This document shows, one piece after another, positions 44,926 to 56,201 of a DNA stretch of 64,000 nucleotides (position 1 is the stretch's first letter; every line of letters starts with the position of its first letter). The stretch is from NCBI GenBank assembly GCA_037447655.1, contig JBBHKE010001902.1:413622-477621 (forward strand), in the 5' to 3' direction. The notes below the pieces were generated by a model. The model was given only the letters and a program-made list of their open reading frames with translations. It had not been told where the DNA came from and made no database searches. The DNA is from Zygnema cylindricum. Lineage: Eukaryota; Streptophyta; Zygnematophyceae; Zygnematales; Zygnemataceae. The position numbers and the translations under genes are program-made.

Positions 44926-47900
44926 AGGCTGGAAGGAAAAAAAAAATGAAAATCCATGAGAATTGCCTCCATTTGAATTTCCGTACATGTTTATCCGTAC
45001 ATACTTTCGCATTACTGTACTTTCTCGTGTCGATCCGTCCGATCACGGCGCAGAGCGCCAGATGTGCTCGTTTTTGCCGTACGTCCCGTCGTACACCAAA
45101 CTGCTCCACTACCTGCCAAACATGTACGGAGCTCCACGCTTCCCTGGACCAACTTTTTGTGAAGTAACCGGGAAGTCCGGGAAGCCCTCTTGGCCGTCCG
45201 TACAATCTTACCGATGTTTGTCTACGGTCCAATAGGAATGTTTGCCTGGTTGGCCAAGAAATTCACGTTCGTCCATCCGTACAAAAAATCGTACTCTTTT
45301 ATTTCGTGCGTACTTTATTATAAAACTATAAAAGATTAAAAGGAGTCGTAATTAGCCGACCGACCCTCTATTGAACCTCTATTGCGTACAATTCTGCACC
45401 CGTTACGTGACTATTGACCTCGTCGTCACTTGTCAAACGCGAGCTATGTGCGCCCAATTTCATTTTTCGTTGTGTATGAATTTCGTCATGGATGTCCGAT
45501 TCGAATAGTACGCACGAAACAAACGAAATCGGGAAAAGTCCAAATCCGTACGAATTGAACCGCTGTTGATCAAATCGAGCGATTTTTTCATTTTTTTCGA
45601 TTTCTACGTAAAATTCGTGACTTTTGAAAAAATCGCAAAAAGATGGAGAGTTTTTCTTGTCCGTTAAACTGAACGAAAAATCTACGGGAAATGTACAGCA
45701 TTTTACGGAAAATGTACGGACTTTGACGAAAAAATACGTTGCACTTACTAGTACTTTCTATCCGGTAAACTGAACAGAAATTTCACGAAATATGCACGGA
45801 ATTTTATTGAAAATGTATAGACATTTACGAAAAGAGAAGTTGTAGTGTTACATTACTTGCGCGCAGTAAGTTTGAAATTTGTACGAGGGTCTTCTAATTT
45901 TTTTTTTCAAAGAAGCCGTCGTGAAAACGAATCTTCGAGAAAGCCGCCATTACTGACGCCACTGAAGTAGACAATGAAACTGTTGTTCAAGCCATTGTCG
46001 AAGCAGTTATCGACCGCGACACAAGCAACCATGCCTAGAAATCAAGGAGAGAAGGTCATGGCTTCTTGTCAGATAGTCTCACACAGACTCCGACAAAAAA
46101 TTCGCGTTAGCTAGGACTTGAACATGGCACTACATGTTATCGTAAAAGCCTATCTACAATTTGTTTGTAACCAATTGATGTAGAAGTTCCGATACACACA
46201 TGGAGTGTGATAACTATGTAAATATAAACAATTATTTATCGCTCGTTTAACAAAAAACGTACAAACTGTGGTACATGTAAAATTCAATTTTTTTTACATG
46301 TTCAGAATAGTACGAATACAAATTCATTAACGATTTTAACGATTTTTTCAAATCGTTCAATGCGTCACTTATGTACAATTCGCGCGTTTAAATCGTGCGT
46401 AGAATGCAGTTTGAACAACTATGAATTGGATATCTATAAATTTCGTCTTTCCAAGGTAGGGCGGCCCATGCTTTGGCAACCTTATGTTGCCATGTACTTT
46501 ATTAGTGTGGAACGACTCCCACACTATATGAGGATGAGCGACATTGTCCATATCGAAAACGCCAAACTACTGTATTGTAGTTTTGTTTTCGGAAAGTGTC
46601 GACTGCTAAGTGTCAATCGATTATTCGACTGATTTATTGGTTGGTTGCGAATAAACATTAATTTTATTGTATTTTGTGATTTTGTCTTATGCCAAAGTAT
46701 AGGATAATAATCCATAGTGTAATAATTTTTGTCTTAAAAAATGTCGAAATGTCGACTGGAGAGATGTTGTCGCACGAATCTGCGGCTCTCTAAATTTTTC
46801 CAATGAGGAGACGCGACTACAATCCCCGCTAACTTATCTCGGCGCCCCTTGCAGAGAGGGTTTAAATTACAAAATTTCCACTTACTCCCTCGATCGTTTG
46901 GTTGGCGTTTTCACATAACTTTTCAATTAACAGTTGTATTCTAAGTTAATAACACCTTTTTGTCTCTTCGACCCGCTTTCTATTTCTTAAAATTTTTGTC
47001 TCCCATTATTTTAGTGTTCTTGCGTTGTCTTTTTGTAATTTCCGGAGCACTCAAAAATATCATTTTTTTCACTTTTTGTTAATCTTTATATTACAAAAAT
47101 TCTGTGTGTCCTATATGCCATCTTTCTAATTTTAATGTTTTTGGTGTATCTTTCTGAAAACCTTTTTTAGGGTTTTTTTGTCATTTTTTGTCTTTTTCAA
47201 GAGATAATAGGGTTTCTTCGGATTTTAGGGTTTTTTAAGCTTTTTAAGGGCCTTTTCAGGTCTTTCTTAGGTCTTTTTTCGGGCTTCTAGTTTGGTGGCT
47301 TATATCTTTACCGTTTCTTTTCTTTTTTCTTTTTTTCTTTTTTTCTTTTTTTTTACCTTTAAAAAACGTCTTTTTGGGGTACCTACAACTAAAATACAAA
47401 TTTATATATGTGCAATGTGAAAGTGAAAAATGAAACTGTCGTATAGTCGTTATGAGACCGAAGTCCCATATTAACAAAAGTTGGGGCTTTTTGATTTCTT
47501 GTTTAAAATACAATCATACGATATGATATATGATACAAGCTCCTTTTCGAGCAATTGATTCAGCACAAATAAAATAAGTAACACCAAAGGCATACTGTAG
47601 AATGCACCTTGATGAGCTTAATAAATTTTAAATAAACTTTGAGTTCTCATTTTTAATTTTTTTTTGCATTTTAGAGATCGGCCTTTTTCTGTTTACCTTC
47701 CTTTCCTCTTTTTTTGTACTCGTTTTGAACATAGCCCTTGGTACTGGGAAATTGAACATCGACAGTTCCAGATCTTTTTTTTCTTTGTTTTTTTATCATT
47801 ATTTTTATTTTTATTTTTTTTGTTGCAACAACTATGCTTTTTTTCTTTATGGAAAAACTATATGGGTACAAAGGGCAGAAGCATAACGAAAAAACATCGA

Positions 47901-48621
47901 AAGACTACAAGAGTCCAAGGAAAAAACTAAATGAAAGAAAGAATGCCGATTAAAGTCAATGCATCAGTAATTTCGATTTTCTAGGCAAATTGACCACACT
48001 AAAAAGAAACCTAATTAGATTACTAGGAACTACTACCTTGACTTGCTAAGGACCACAACCACAGGCAATTAATGTGGATAGTTTCCTTTTCAAAAACCCT
48101 ATAAAATCCTCTCAAGTCTCGTAGGATTGGAAAGCTTTTTCTGCACACTACGTTATGAGCGTTAAGGATTTATTAGTGTCAGAGTGAATCAAAAAGCACG
48201 ACGGTAAACCATCTTAGTCTAGGGGTACAAAAGGGGCGGCATGGCCAAATCTGAAAAACTACAAGCACGGCAACATAAAACAAAGAAAGCAACGTGAACA
48301 TGGAAAAATGGAAAAATGGCAAGTAAAATAAAAGCTCTCGAACCCAGAAATAAAAACACGTAAACTCAAACCAAAACTTCCACCCAAACCCCAATACAAT
48401 TAAATATCTACAAGAACCAAAAATTAGAGTTAGTAAACTAATTTAGTGATTTTTTTAAATGCGTTGACCGAATTTGACTTATTATATAAAAAAAATACGA
48501 AAAACTCCAAAAATTTTAATCAGAATAAAATACAACACGACATCTTAAACGATTAAAGTTTCAAATATTAATCGATACCTCTATGCTCCAAACTAAATAA
48601 TACTGCAACTTAGGGGGGGTA
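44926..48621. other. Long stretch without a recognisable gene
   Basis: 44960-45240 is GC-richer, with open frames on both strands (for example a minus-strand frame from 45232) that carry no motif I know. 45240-46350 is rich in GTACGG and CGTAC. 46360-46632 has a 90-codon frame without a known motif. 47150-47260 repeats TTTTTAGGGTTTTT. The rest is AT-rich with T runs. Confidence 0.4.
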
Positions 48622-49413
48622 TTAGGGTATTTTCCCATGAAAAATATTACAGTTATTTTCTGTCGTTTTCCTCCATAACTTAGAAAAAAACGAGAAAATC
48701 CGCAGCCGTACCAAAAAATAGAAATTACCACCTTACAAGTTGCGTTACCCTAAAACTTTATACGTAGAGTAGTTTGTCGTCTAACTCGTTACATTTTGTC
48801 GTTTAGCGCATTTCGACCCACTTTCGCGTCCTTTCAACACATGTTCAAACTTTACATCAAATCACCTCGCGGGTGATTTGAAATAAAGTCCAATAAGGTG
48901 AGTGTATCTGTCGCACGTGTCTGAAGTTTTTTACAATTTTTGTGCGCGGAGTACCAAACACACTGCACGTTTCCATCCTGTGCGTAATGTTTTGCGTGCG
49001 CTGATCCGTACAGGGGCCGTCTCTCTCAAAAACACGTGTCTTCACACATACGGCGTATGAAAAAAATTGGCCACCCGTCGGCAAGTGGGAAGACGATAAA
49101 CGAAACTGCGAATTCTGTGCGACAACGAAAGGTATTTTAGGGTTTCGACACGTCGAAAATGTGGCGTACGGACGTTACAAAGTCACAAAAATTGTACAAC
49201 GTGCGGAGAAACGCGTCAAATTGAAGGCTAGTGGAAGTTTCGCCTCATTTTATGTACCACTTCATCTGTCACAATTCTTCGTACACGTCTACGTAAGTCA
49301 CTTTTTTAAGGGACAAGTTATTTGCGGTTACATCCGAATGCTCTGAAAGTTGTACGGAGAATCTTCGCTAAAAAGCAAAGTAGCAAGACTAAGTTTCGGT
49401 TACATGTGAAAAT
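48622..49413 (-). mobile_element. Family C element, copy 3 (inverted)
   Basis: Starts TTAGGGTATTTTCCCATG and runs in the opposite direction to copies 1 and 2: the TTTCTGTCGTTTTCCTCC block comes first and GGAGAATCTTCGCTAAAAAGC comes last. The far terminus is mutated (TTACATGTGAAAATTGTG). The conserved palindrome is at 48859-48879. Confidence 0.72.
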
Positions 49414-49830
49414 TGTGTGCTCATGTATTAAACTACCGGGTTTTCTTTGTCGATTTACTCTGAAATTCAGTCCCTAACGAAAAATTCTCATTTTGGCGGT
49501 TTCAAATTTTCGACCAACGGGCACGCGAACCAACTCAGCAAAATCCTTTATCATAACTCATCTCGCAATAGATTTTAATTAAAGTATCAATTTGACAGCA
49601 AATTAAAAATGTCCACGCAAATGAAAAATGTCCACGCAGGCGCCACAGGAGTTGGAAATTTTTAGCACCAGGGAGAATACTCGCTATTTTTTTCATTGCT
49701 CATCACGCGCATCTACGTAGAAAAATTGTAGGTAATCAATTTTAAATTTTTAACTCAAATTTTTTTTTGTGTTTATATTGGTACTAATTAAATAATGTTA
49801 GTTACTAATTTCGAATGTATTTAAATAGAG
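49414..49830. other. Non-coding stretch, nothing recognised
   Basis: AT-rich with a short local repeat (AAAATGTCCACGCA twice near 49606-49636). Confidence 0.4.
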
Positions 49831-50051
49831 TACATCGTCGATCGTATTTAGCGTGTATGCTTTTGTTGTCTCTTAAAACATCTTTTCTCCGTACATACAT
49901 GTCGGATTGTGGATCTGACGGTTGCGATTGAAAGTTTGTATTCTCAGCTTACGAATGGCGGTCTTAAATTGAAAATTGGACAAATTTGTACGGAGAGAAG
50001 ATGTTTTAAGAGACAAAAAAAACATACACGATAAGTACGATCGACGGTGTA
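49831..50051. mobile_element. Family D miniature element, 221 bp
   Basis: Left end TACATCGTCGATCGTATTTA and right end ACGATCGACGGTGTA with TA edges. The inner inverted repeat TCTTAAAACATCTTTTCTCC with GGAGAGAAGATGTTTTAAGA folds almost the whole element into a hairpin, as in the copy at 43393-43612. Confidence 0.82.
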
Positions 50052-50215
50052 GCGTACGAACTGTGCCAGTCCGTACTAAATCTTGTAATTTTTTTGTAGA
50101 GACGTACAAAATAAGTGTCAGATCAGGGCGTCGAAAGTGGAATTTGAGTGCGTCTCACGGAAAATCGTACGTCGATTTGATTCTAAGTCATAAAGACGAG
50201 GTAAAATTGCGAGAA

Positions 50216-50326
50216 CCTGTTCTCACATGTTCAAGCGTCGAATATGTGAACACTGACTATAGCGGCTACCCTAAATACACGGGACTCTGTATCGGTTTCT
50301 TAACTCTAATAGCGATTCACGGTGTA
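50216..50326. mobile_element. Right-end fragment of a family D element (530-bp subfamily)
   Basis: TCTCACATGTTCAAGCGTCG matches the right halves of the D elements at 6347-13588 and 61097-61632. It ends CTAATAGCGATTCACGGTGTA. No left half is visible. Confidence 0.65.
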
Positions 50327-50834
50327 CTTTAAACATTTAAAAAAAAACTCCGTACATTTTATCCGTACATATTTTTCGTACACGAAAAGTATACGAATTT
50401 TACGAAAAGTTCAAAAACTAAAAAAATAACGCATTTTCGTAATTAACTCAAAATCCGTACGAATTAAACCTCTCTGCCGTACTGCCACGCAGTTGTACCG
50501 AAACGACCCGTTCATAACTTTTTTTTTTGTCCGTAAAACTCTACCAAGCCCGTTAGAATGTTTTACATTTTGTACTATCGTAATTGTTGATTTCTGTGTA
50601 TATGGACCGGGCAGTCTTACGCGTGTCGAGGTGGACGCTGGAATGGATAGAAAAGAATCAGCTAACTTTCTCCATGATTCTTGGAACAGATAGATAATGG
50701 CTCTGTTAGGACCGACAAAATGAGTCGACAAACCAACGCCAGTAATGATGCTTTTTGCAGGGGGGTGGATTTTGGCCCAACACGGAAAATTAATTACAGG
50801 CTTCTGGCCGTCGATAAAGATAAAAACGGGAATG

Positions 50835-51573
50835 AGGGTGGCGTTCCATCAGGAAATTCTGTAAACGTACGGTCAACATTACAGAGTGCTACATTTTGAT
50901 CAGTGTACTATCGCGCAGAGTCTGTAATCCACGTGTACAAATATGAGTGGTTCTTCGTAATATAAGATCGTATTTGAAATCGTCAAATATTTTTTACACC
51001 GACCAACTTCAACTCGAAATCGACATTTGCATACCATGTACGTGTGGACCAGGGTATCGTACCACACAAATTTTGTACTTTTTGCAAATGCTTGTCAGAC
51101 GCCAGCTCATTATTTTTATGGTTTCGGCTTTTTCGCGTGACGAATGAGCGCTTCCACAAATAGTGTGAAGAATGGCCGGTAACAAAAACAATGCAACGAA
51201 AGTTCGTTACGAGATCACTTTCGTGATTGCCGTTGAATTTCTGAATGCATATATCATGTGCGAAATATTTCGATTTCGGTTGGTTGCTGTCTTGACACGT
51301 ACATTCATTATCCAAGGTGTCGCGGCTTAATAATTTCTGTAAATGGTGATGTACCTCCTCGAGGTACATCACCATTTACAGACACTTTGGAAGCGAATGC
51401 TTCGCGAAAACATATCCAACGGTCAATATTTACTCCCAGACCTTTGGAGAATATTGGCAAGATTCTCTGTAATGTTGTTCGCGTATAAAAACAAAATAGC
51501 AGGTACGGCGTGGTACGGAGAGGCCCCGATTTCTGTAAAGAACCTCACATTTCGTCTGATGGAACGCCACCCT
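50835..51573. mobile_element. Element H, 739 bp with perfect 18-bp terminal inverted repeats
   Basis: AGGGTGGCGTTCCATCAG at 50835-50852 is the exact reverse complement of 51556-51573, and partial pairing (TTCTGTAAA) continues inward. No transposase motif is encoded and I cannot resolve a target duplication, so the superfamily is open. It contains a strong hairpin at 51337-51383. Confidence 0.72.
51337..51383. repeat. 47-nt hairpin, 22-bp perfect arms, 3-nt loop
   Basis: The left arm runs from TCTGTAAATGG to GTACCTC and the right arm is its exact complement. Such perfect arms imply recent origin or conservation. Confidence 0.9.
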
Positions 51574-51936
51574 AAACGTCATAGTTGAAAAAGCTCAATC
51601 ACATAAATTAGCGTCAATTACTCTAATTGTTTTTTTTTGTTTTTTTACTCTAATTTTTTCATTACTCTAATTACGATTCGCGGTGTACTGCGTACTATGT
51701 GCGACGTTGCAGGTTCACAATCAGCCGTCAGATTCGCAATATGGACGATTCATAACTAGATGCTTGGCAAACCCTGATGCGATATGTTTAAAACAAAAAA
51801 TCTTGTCCACGTTCATGAAATAAAATTGGGCTGCATCTATTTTAAGTTACACTTGTACCTTTTGTCGTCGAGCCTTTTGTCGTCGAGCTCGTAAAGAATA
51901 TAATCGTATTTAACGCTTTCAAATCGAACTGAAAGC
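51574..51936. other. Non-coding, with a D-type right end at about 51664-51686
   Basis: TCTAATTACGATTCGCGGTGTA is a D terminus without a clear partner; CTCTAAT repeats precede it. Confidence 0.5.
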
Positions 51937-52524
51937 TACACCGCGAATCGTTTTTAGGGCTGAGAAATTATTAGTGTTAAAAATTAATTAGGATTATTAA
52001 CACTAATTACGATGTTTACATTTTTTGAAAAAAAAGTTTAACACTAATTGATCTATAATTCTAGTTTTGGTACGACGGATCTACCATCAGGATCTTCACA
52101 GTAAAATAGGTGAAAGTACAAGATCTGACAAAACGTACACTGTCGCGTCCTTTGACTCTAATTTCTGCATAACTCTATTTTGGGTTTTTGCGCGAATAAT
52201 TATTACCCCACCCGTATCTTTACACTAAAATAGGTACGATCTCATTCTGTCTTTAACTCTGAGCGCGGTTTTACATGTGATCACTATTATTTTAATCCAT
52301 GTTTCGTACTTTTTTACTTAACAAAGTACCATTTTGTACGAAATGACACGTCCGTACACCACAATATTTAATAATATCATAAATTATAATGGTTAACGCA
52401 AATTCACCAAAACCTTAATTAACGTAAAACAAAATGAGTGTTATTACTTCTTTTTCACATTAATCCCTCGAAAATTGGGGGCGCCGATAAAACGTTCATA
52501 AGGTGAATAACAATTCAAGGTGTA
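51937..52524. mobile_element. Family D miniature element, 588 bp
   Basis: Left end TACACCGCGAATCGTTTTTA, right end GAATAACAATTCAAGGTGTA, TA edges. Interior blocks match 19814-20160 and 28680-28854, so it is the reference copy of that subfamily. Confidence 0.8.
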
Positions 52525-52599
52525 CTGTAGCGTAAAGAAAAAATAAATATTATTAATAATTGTATTTTAGGTTCATACGTTTTAATTAAAGGGCACCAA

Positions 52600-53040
52600 G
52601 ATGTTGTTTTATGGCCCAACAATAGGCCTCCGAAGGTGCGTGCCATGGGAGCTCCACCATTTAACCTTGGAAACGGATTATGTTTTCGTTGTGGGGAAAC
52701 AAGGCATGAGGCTCGCATGTGTCCAGATAAGACATCCACATGCACTCACTGTTAGCAGATGGGACATTATGCCCATCGATGCCATATTAAAAACCCAAAG
52801 TTCTCATATAAAAATCAAATCAAGAATTCTCGCCCGTTCCGCCAAGCCGGTCACTCCGCGTAAGGAGACCGAGAAAAAATCTAATCCTCGTAGAATTTTG
52901 CGTAGAGAGAGAGAAAAGATAGAGCTTCAAGCTATTAAGGCAGCTATGATTAAGGAACACTTCGCCGCTTTCATGGCAGAGATGAAGCCATAGTTTACCG
53001 GAATGGCCCGTACGGTCGTTCACATACCGACGTTGGCCGG
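52600..53040 (+). pseudogene. Relic of the Gag zinc-knuckle region
   Basis: Parallels 57402-57838, the zinc-knuckle end of the Gag gene downstream: ACNATAGGCCTCCGAA, ATGAGGCTCGCATGTGTCC and TGGGACATTATGCCCATCG are all present. It has TAG in the second knuckle, a second stop near 52860 and several frame changes. It is an independent, older fragment of the same family. Confidence 0.85.
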
Positions 53041-53853
53041 CCGTGTTGAAATTAAAAGGATTTCTTATGTATTATCTAGGTTTCTTAAAGTAATATAAAA
53101 TGAGGAAGAAAAAGCAGACGGAGCCTGCTTCTAACTTCTTTCTCTAGCCCCATAGTTGTCGTAGTCACTGGAGGCTGAAGAAGAAGCTAAAGCCATTGCT
53201 GCCTATGCTTCTCGTAGAGTCAGTAGGCAGTCCTTAGTTAAACTTACCAAAAAGGTTAACAGACCCAGGATTTGATCTTGGTACATACCGTCCGTCTGAA
53301 TAGACCAGCGTCGTTACCATGTAGCCTAGAACCTGTGTCGAGGTATATAGGGTACGATAGCTACTTAAAGATGTACAAATATGAAAGTTTATTTAACTAA
53401 CGAGCGGACTACAATCATAAAGATATAGTTAGATATAATCACATCTAAATGTACTGCTTGTATTTTAACGGCTATAAATTTAGGCCAAATCAATCTGATG
53501 GCGAAGGAAGAAGCCGGCATCGCGGAATGGACGATTTGGCGGTTTGCGTTCTCAGCCACACCAGGTGACACGTGGCAACATGACATTGGATGGCGGCATC
53601 TCCGGAACATACCATGGCGAACCTAAAAATGGCAGGCGTCATCTTCTTGGCCATGTTGTACAATGGCCATACAGAAAGTACTCCGGGCCAAGTACCTTTC
53701 TGTACTGTACACTGAATTGATTGGCTCCGTACTTCAGTAGTAGAGGGATAAGAGAGGGGTTCAGGACTTAGACACACAAATATCTGGGGACCGAGTTAAG
53801 TGCCGTCGCCCGGGGGAAAATATTTATGATGACCATCACCGATGATTAGTCTC
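53041..53853. other. Single-copy-like DNA, no gene recognised
   Basis: Minus-strand frames near 53389-53777 carry no known motif. Confidence 0.4.
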
Positions 53854-54041
53854 GGTACTCTAGAGTACAGTAAAATACTCTCACGCTATTCATTAGTTAA
53901 AAATGTCAAAAATTAGTACTTTGGTGGTTTGGTTGGTACTTAGGCTAGGTACTCTAGAGTACAGTAAAATACTCTGACGCTATTCGTTAATTAAAAATGT
54001 CAAAAATTAGTACTTTGGCGGTATGGTTGGTACTTAGGCTA
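53854..54041 (+). repeat. Two tandem 94-bp units upstream of the Gag-protease element
   Basis: Each unit begins with the palindrome GTACTCTAGAGTAC and continues with CAGTAAAATACTCT and AATTAGTACTTTGG. A single, more diverged unit precedes the derivative at 59824. Tandem units just upstream of a retroelement leader may act as promoter monomers; this is inferred. Confidence 0.75.
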
Positions 54042-54055
54042 TTTCTTTAGGTTTT

Positions 54056-54809
54056 GTACTCTCATAATTTGAGAGTACAAGAATTGGTCGAAGAGGACTT
54101 AGATCTTTCTGTCTTTTCCCCTTGTCTTTTTCCTATGCAAATTGTCAGTTTTTTCCCTGCAAGGCTTTTTTTGCCTTAGTTTTTTCAACACTTAGCTTTT
54201 CTCTTTCCTTATTATACTTCTATTGTAAGCCCTACAAGTTAATTCACTCGGTTTCGGTCGGAGTCCGCATGGTTTCCCTTCAACAACCTCTTCTAGTTTG
54301 AATTCTACCTACTTTCTCAAGCTGTTTCTAAACCTTTGTGGATGCCTTCTCTGAATTAGTGTTTGACATTTTGTTGTCTAATTTCTGTGGCCTCCGTTGG
54401 AGTTTGCTGGTGGTTTGTTATAATCTGGTTATCTCGGATTCTCTACCATTTTCCATTGCTTGCTTCCCGTTATCATTTTGTGCAATTGGTTATTAGTGTG
54501 TCAAAATCTGGTTTTCTCGGATTTCGTGCAGATTTTTAACGTAGTTTTTTTGTATTTTCTTGTTGCTATTTTTACTCGTTTGCTAGAATTCGGTAATCTC
54601 GGATTCTTTACGTATTTTCAATGCTTGTTTTCTTGTTGTAATTTTCTGCGATCAGCGTGCCCAGATCCGGTTATCTCGGATTCACTGCAGATTTTTATTG
54701 TTGTTTTCGTGCATTTTTCTGGTTTTATTTTCTTTATTTAAAATCCTAGACCTAACTTCGTAAGGAATACGCCCAGACCGTGGAGCCTAGTGGCTACCCA
54801 TTGGCTTAG
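54056..54809 (+). repeat. 754-bp 5' block (A) of the Gag-protease retroelement
   Basis: Nearly identical to 59824-60577 with exactly the same length. It starts with a GTACTCTCA/TGAGAGTAC hairpin (54056-54078); a partial copy of that motif (TGTACTCTCAAATTAT) follows just beyond its end near 54816. It could be a leader or an LTR; the flanking structure does not settle it. Confidence 0.85.
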
Positions 54810-56201
54810 AATTCCTGTACTCTCAAATTATCTCATTCTCCTCTCTCTTGTTTTGTGTTTAAAAAAAATAAAAAATAAAAAAAAATTGTAATATTTCATT
54901 TTCAGTTTTTGTTGAAAAGAAAAAAAAATCATCTTTCATTTTCAGTTTTGGTTTTTGGTTTTGTCTTTTCCATTTCTAATCCAATTTACCTTTCATTTTC
55001 AGTTTTCATTCCCAGTTTGGAGTGAGAAATTTAAAAAAAATATATATAAAAACATTATTTACCATATAAAAGCTATCTTTCCATTTCTAAATTTTCTTTC
55101 ACGTATTTTTAATCCGGTTTCTTCCTTTTGATCCGGTTTTCTCTTTCCATCAGTTTTAATCCCATCTCTTCTCCACTTGTAGTTTATTTTTCAGTTTTTC
55201 CTTTAAAAGAAAAATTATAAAAATTGATATATATCTAAAATTTGTACCTTGAAAATACTTTTATTTGTTTTTTCAATTCAGTTCTTTGGTGTTTTCCCTC
55301 TATCTTATTTCTGTCCCCCACCTTGCTGCCACTCTATTTTAGGTTTTTTAAGTCTAAATTTGTGGCAGATTTTAGGGTTTGGTTGCAGATTTTATGGTTT
55401 AGTTGCAGATTTTAGGGTTAGTCTGCCGAATTCGGGTTTGGGATGCCGCTAACCTGATTCTAACTTGCTTTGTGACTTGTAATATCTTTTCCGATACTTT
55501 TAGTCTTCCTTGCCTGGTCTCGCACCATACAGAGATCTCCGTGGCCTCACATTTTGGATTCGCTCTTAGTTTTCGTTGGTAATTTGCATTGTTAAGCCGT
55601 GGTGTTTCACACGATTATTTGGAGATTGTGTGGAGGCCCACGCGGTCCTAAGGACATTTGGAGAAGACTCTTTTTGGAAGAAACTTTGGGAGCGGATTTT
55701 GGAGCGGATTCAAACTTTGGCACTCTGGAAAGCCCCGGCTGCGGCGACCAGCTGCTGCTCATCTTTGATAATCACCAGATTATTAAAGGTGTTCTGTAAG
55801 TATTACGATGCCCTGTGAGCGCAGGAGCGTGTTAAGATAGTTGGTTGACCGTTTAGAGGGTAAGTGCGTGGATTGGGTTTCGTTGGACCCAATTGTATTG
55901 AGCACTTGCATTTCCCAGCTTTCTTTGTTTGTAATCTGGCCGTGAGTTGCCTTCCGTTTTTCGTGATTGCCTCAAGTGGATTTTACAGCTTAGATCTGGC
56001 CGTTGGTTTCCTTGGATAGTTCTCTCTCTCTGTTTTTGTTGTTGTAGATCTGCACCTGTGGGTACTTGGATAGCAATTTTTTTGCCTTTATAGATCTGGC
56101 CCTCCGGCCTTGCCCACTTGTTTGTAGGATAGAAGGATTCGGTAACACGACATTTTGGTGGATCTGGTCATCGTGGCCTTGATAGTGACTTATTGGTTTG
56201 A
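54810..56201 (+). other. Leader of the Gag-protease element
   Basis: Non-coding, T-rich, with repeats of TTGCAGATTTTAGGGTT near 55368-55424 and TAGATCTGGCC near 55990-56100. Confidence 0.5.

Noticed and set aside
44585-45232. 215-codon minus-strand open frame
   Set aside because: Its second half is GA-repeat translation, and its first half has no motif and opposing open frames on the other strand.
46084-46190. Possible tRNA on the minus strand (GACTTGAACATGG resembles a B box)
   Set aside because: No matching acceptor stem, A box or anticodon arm could be built.
53260-53330. tRNA-like text (ACCCAGGATTTGATCTTGG) considered as a tRNA or SINE head
   Set aside because: B-box likeness only; no complete cloverleaf and no A/T tail or repeat copy seen.
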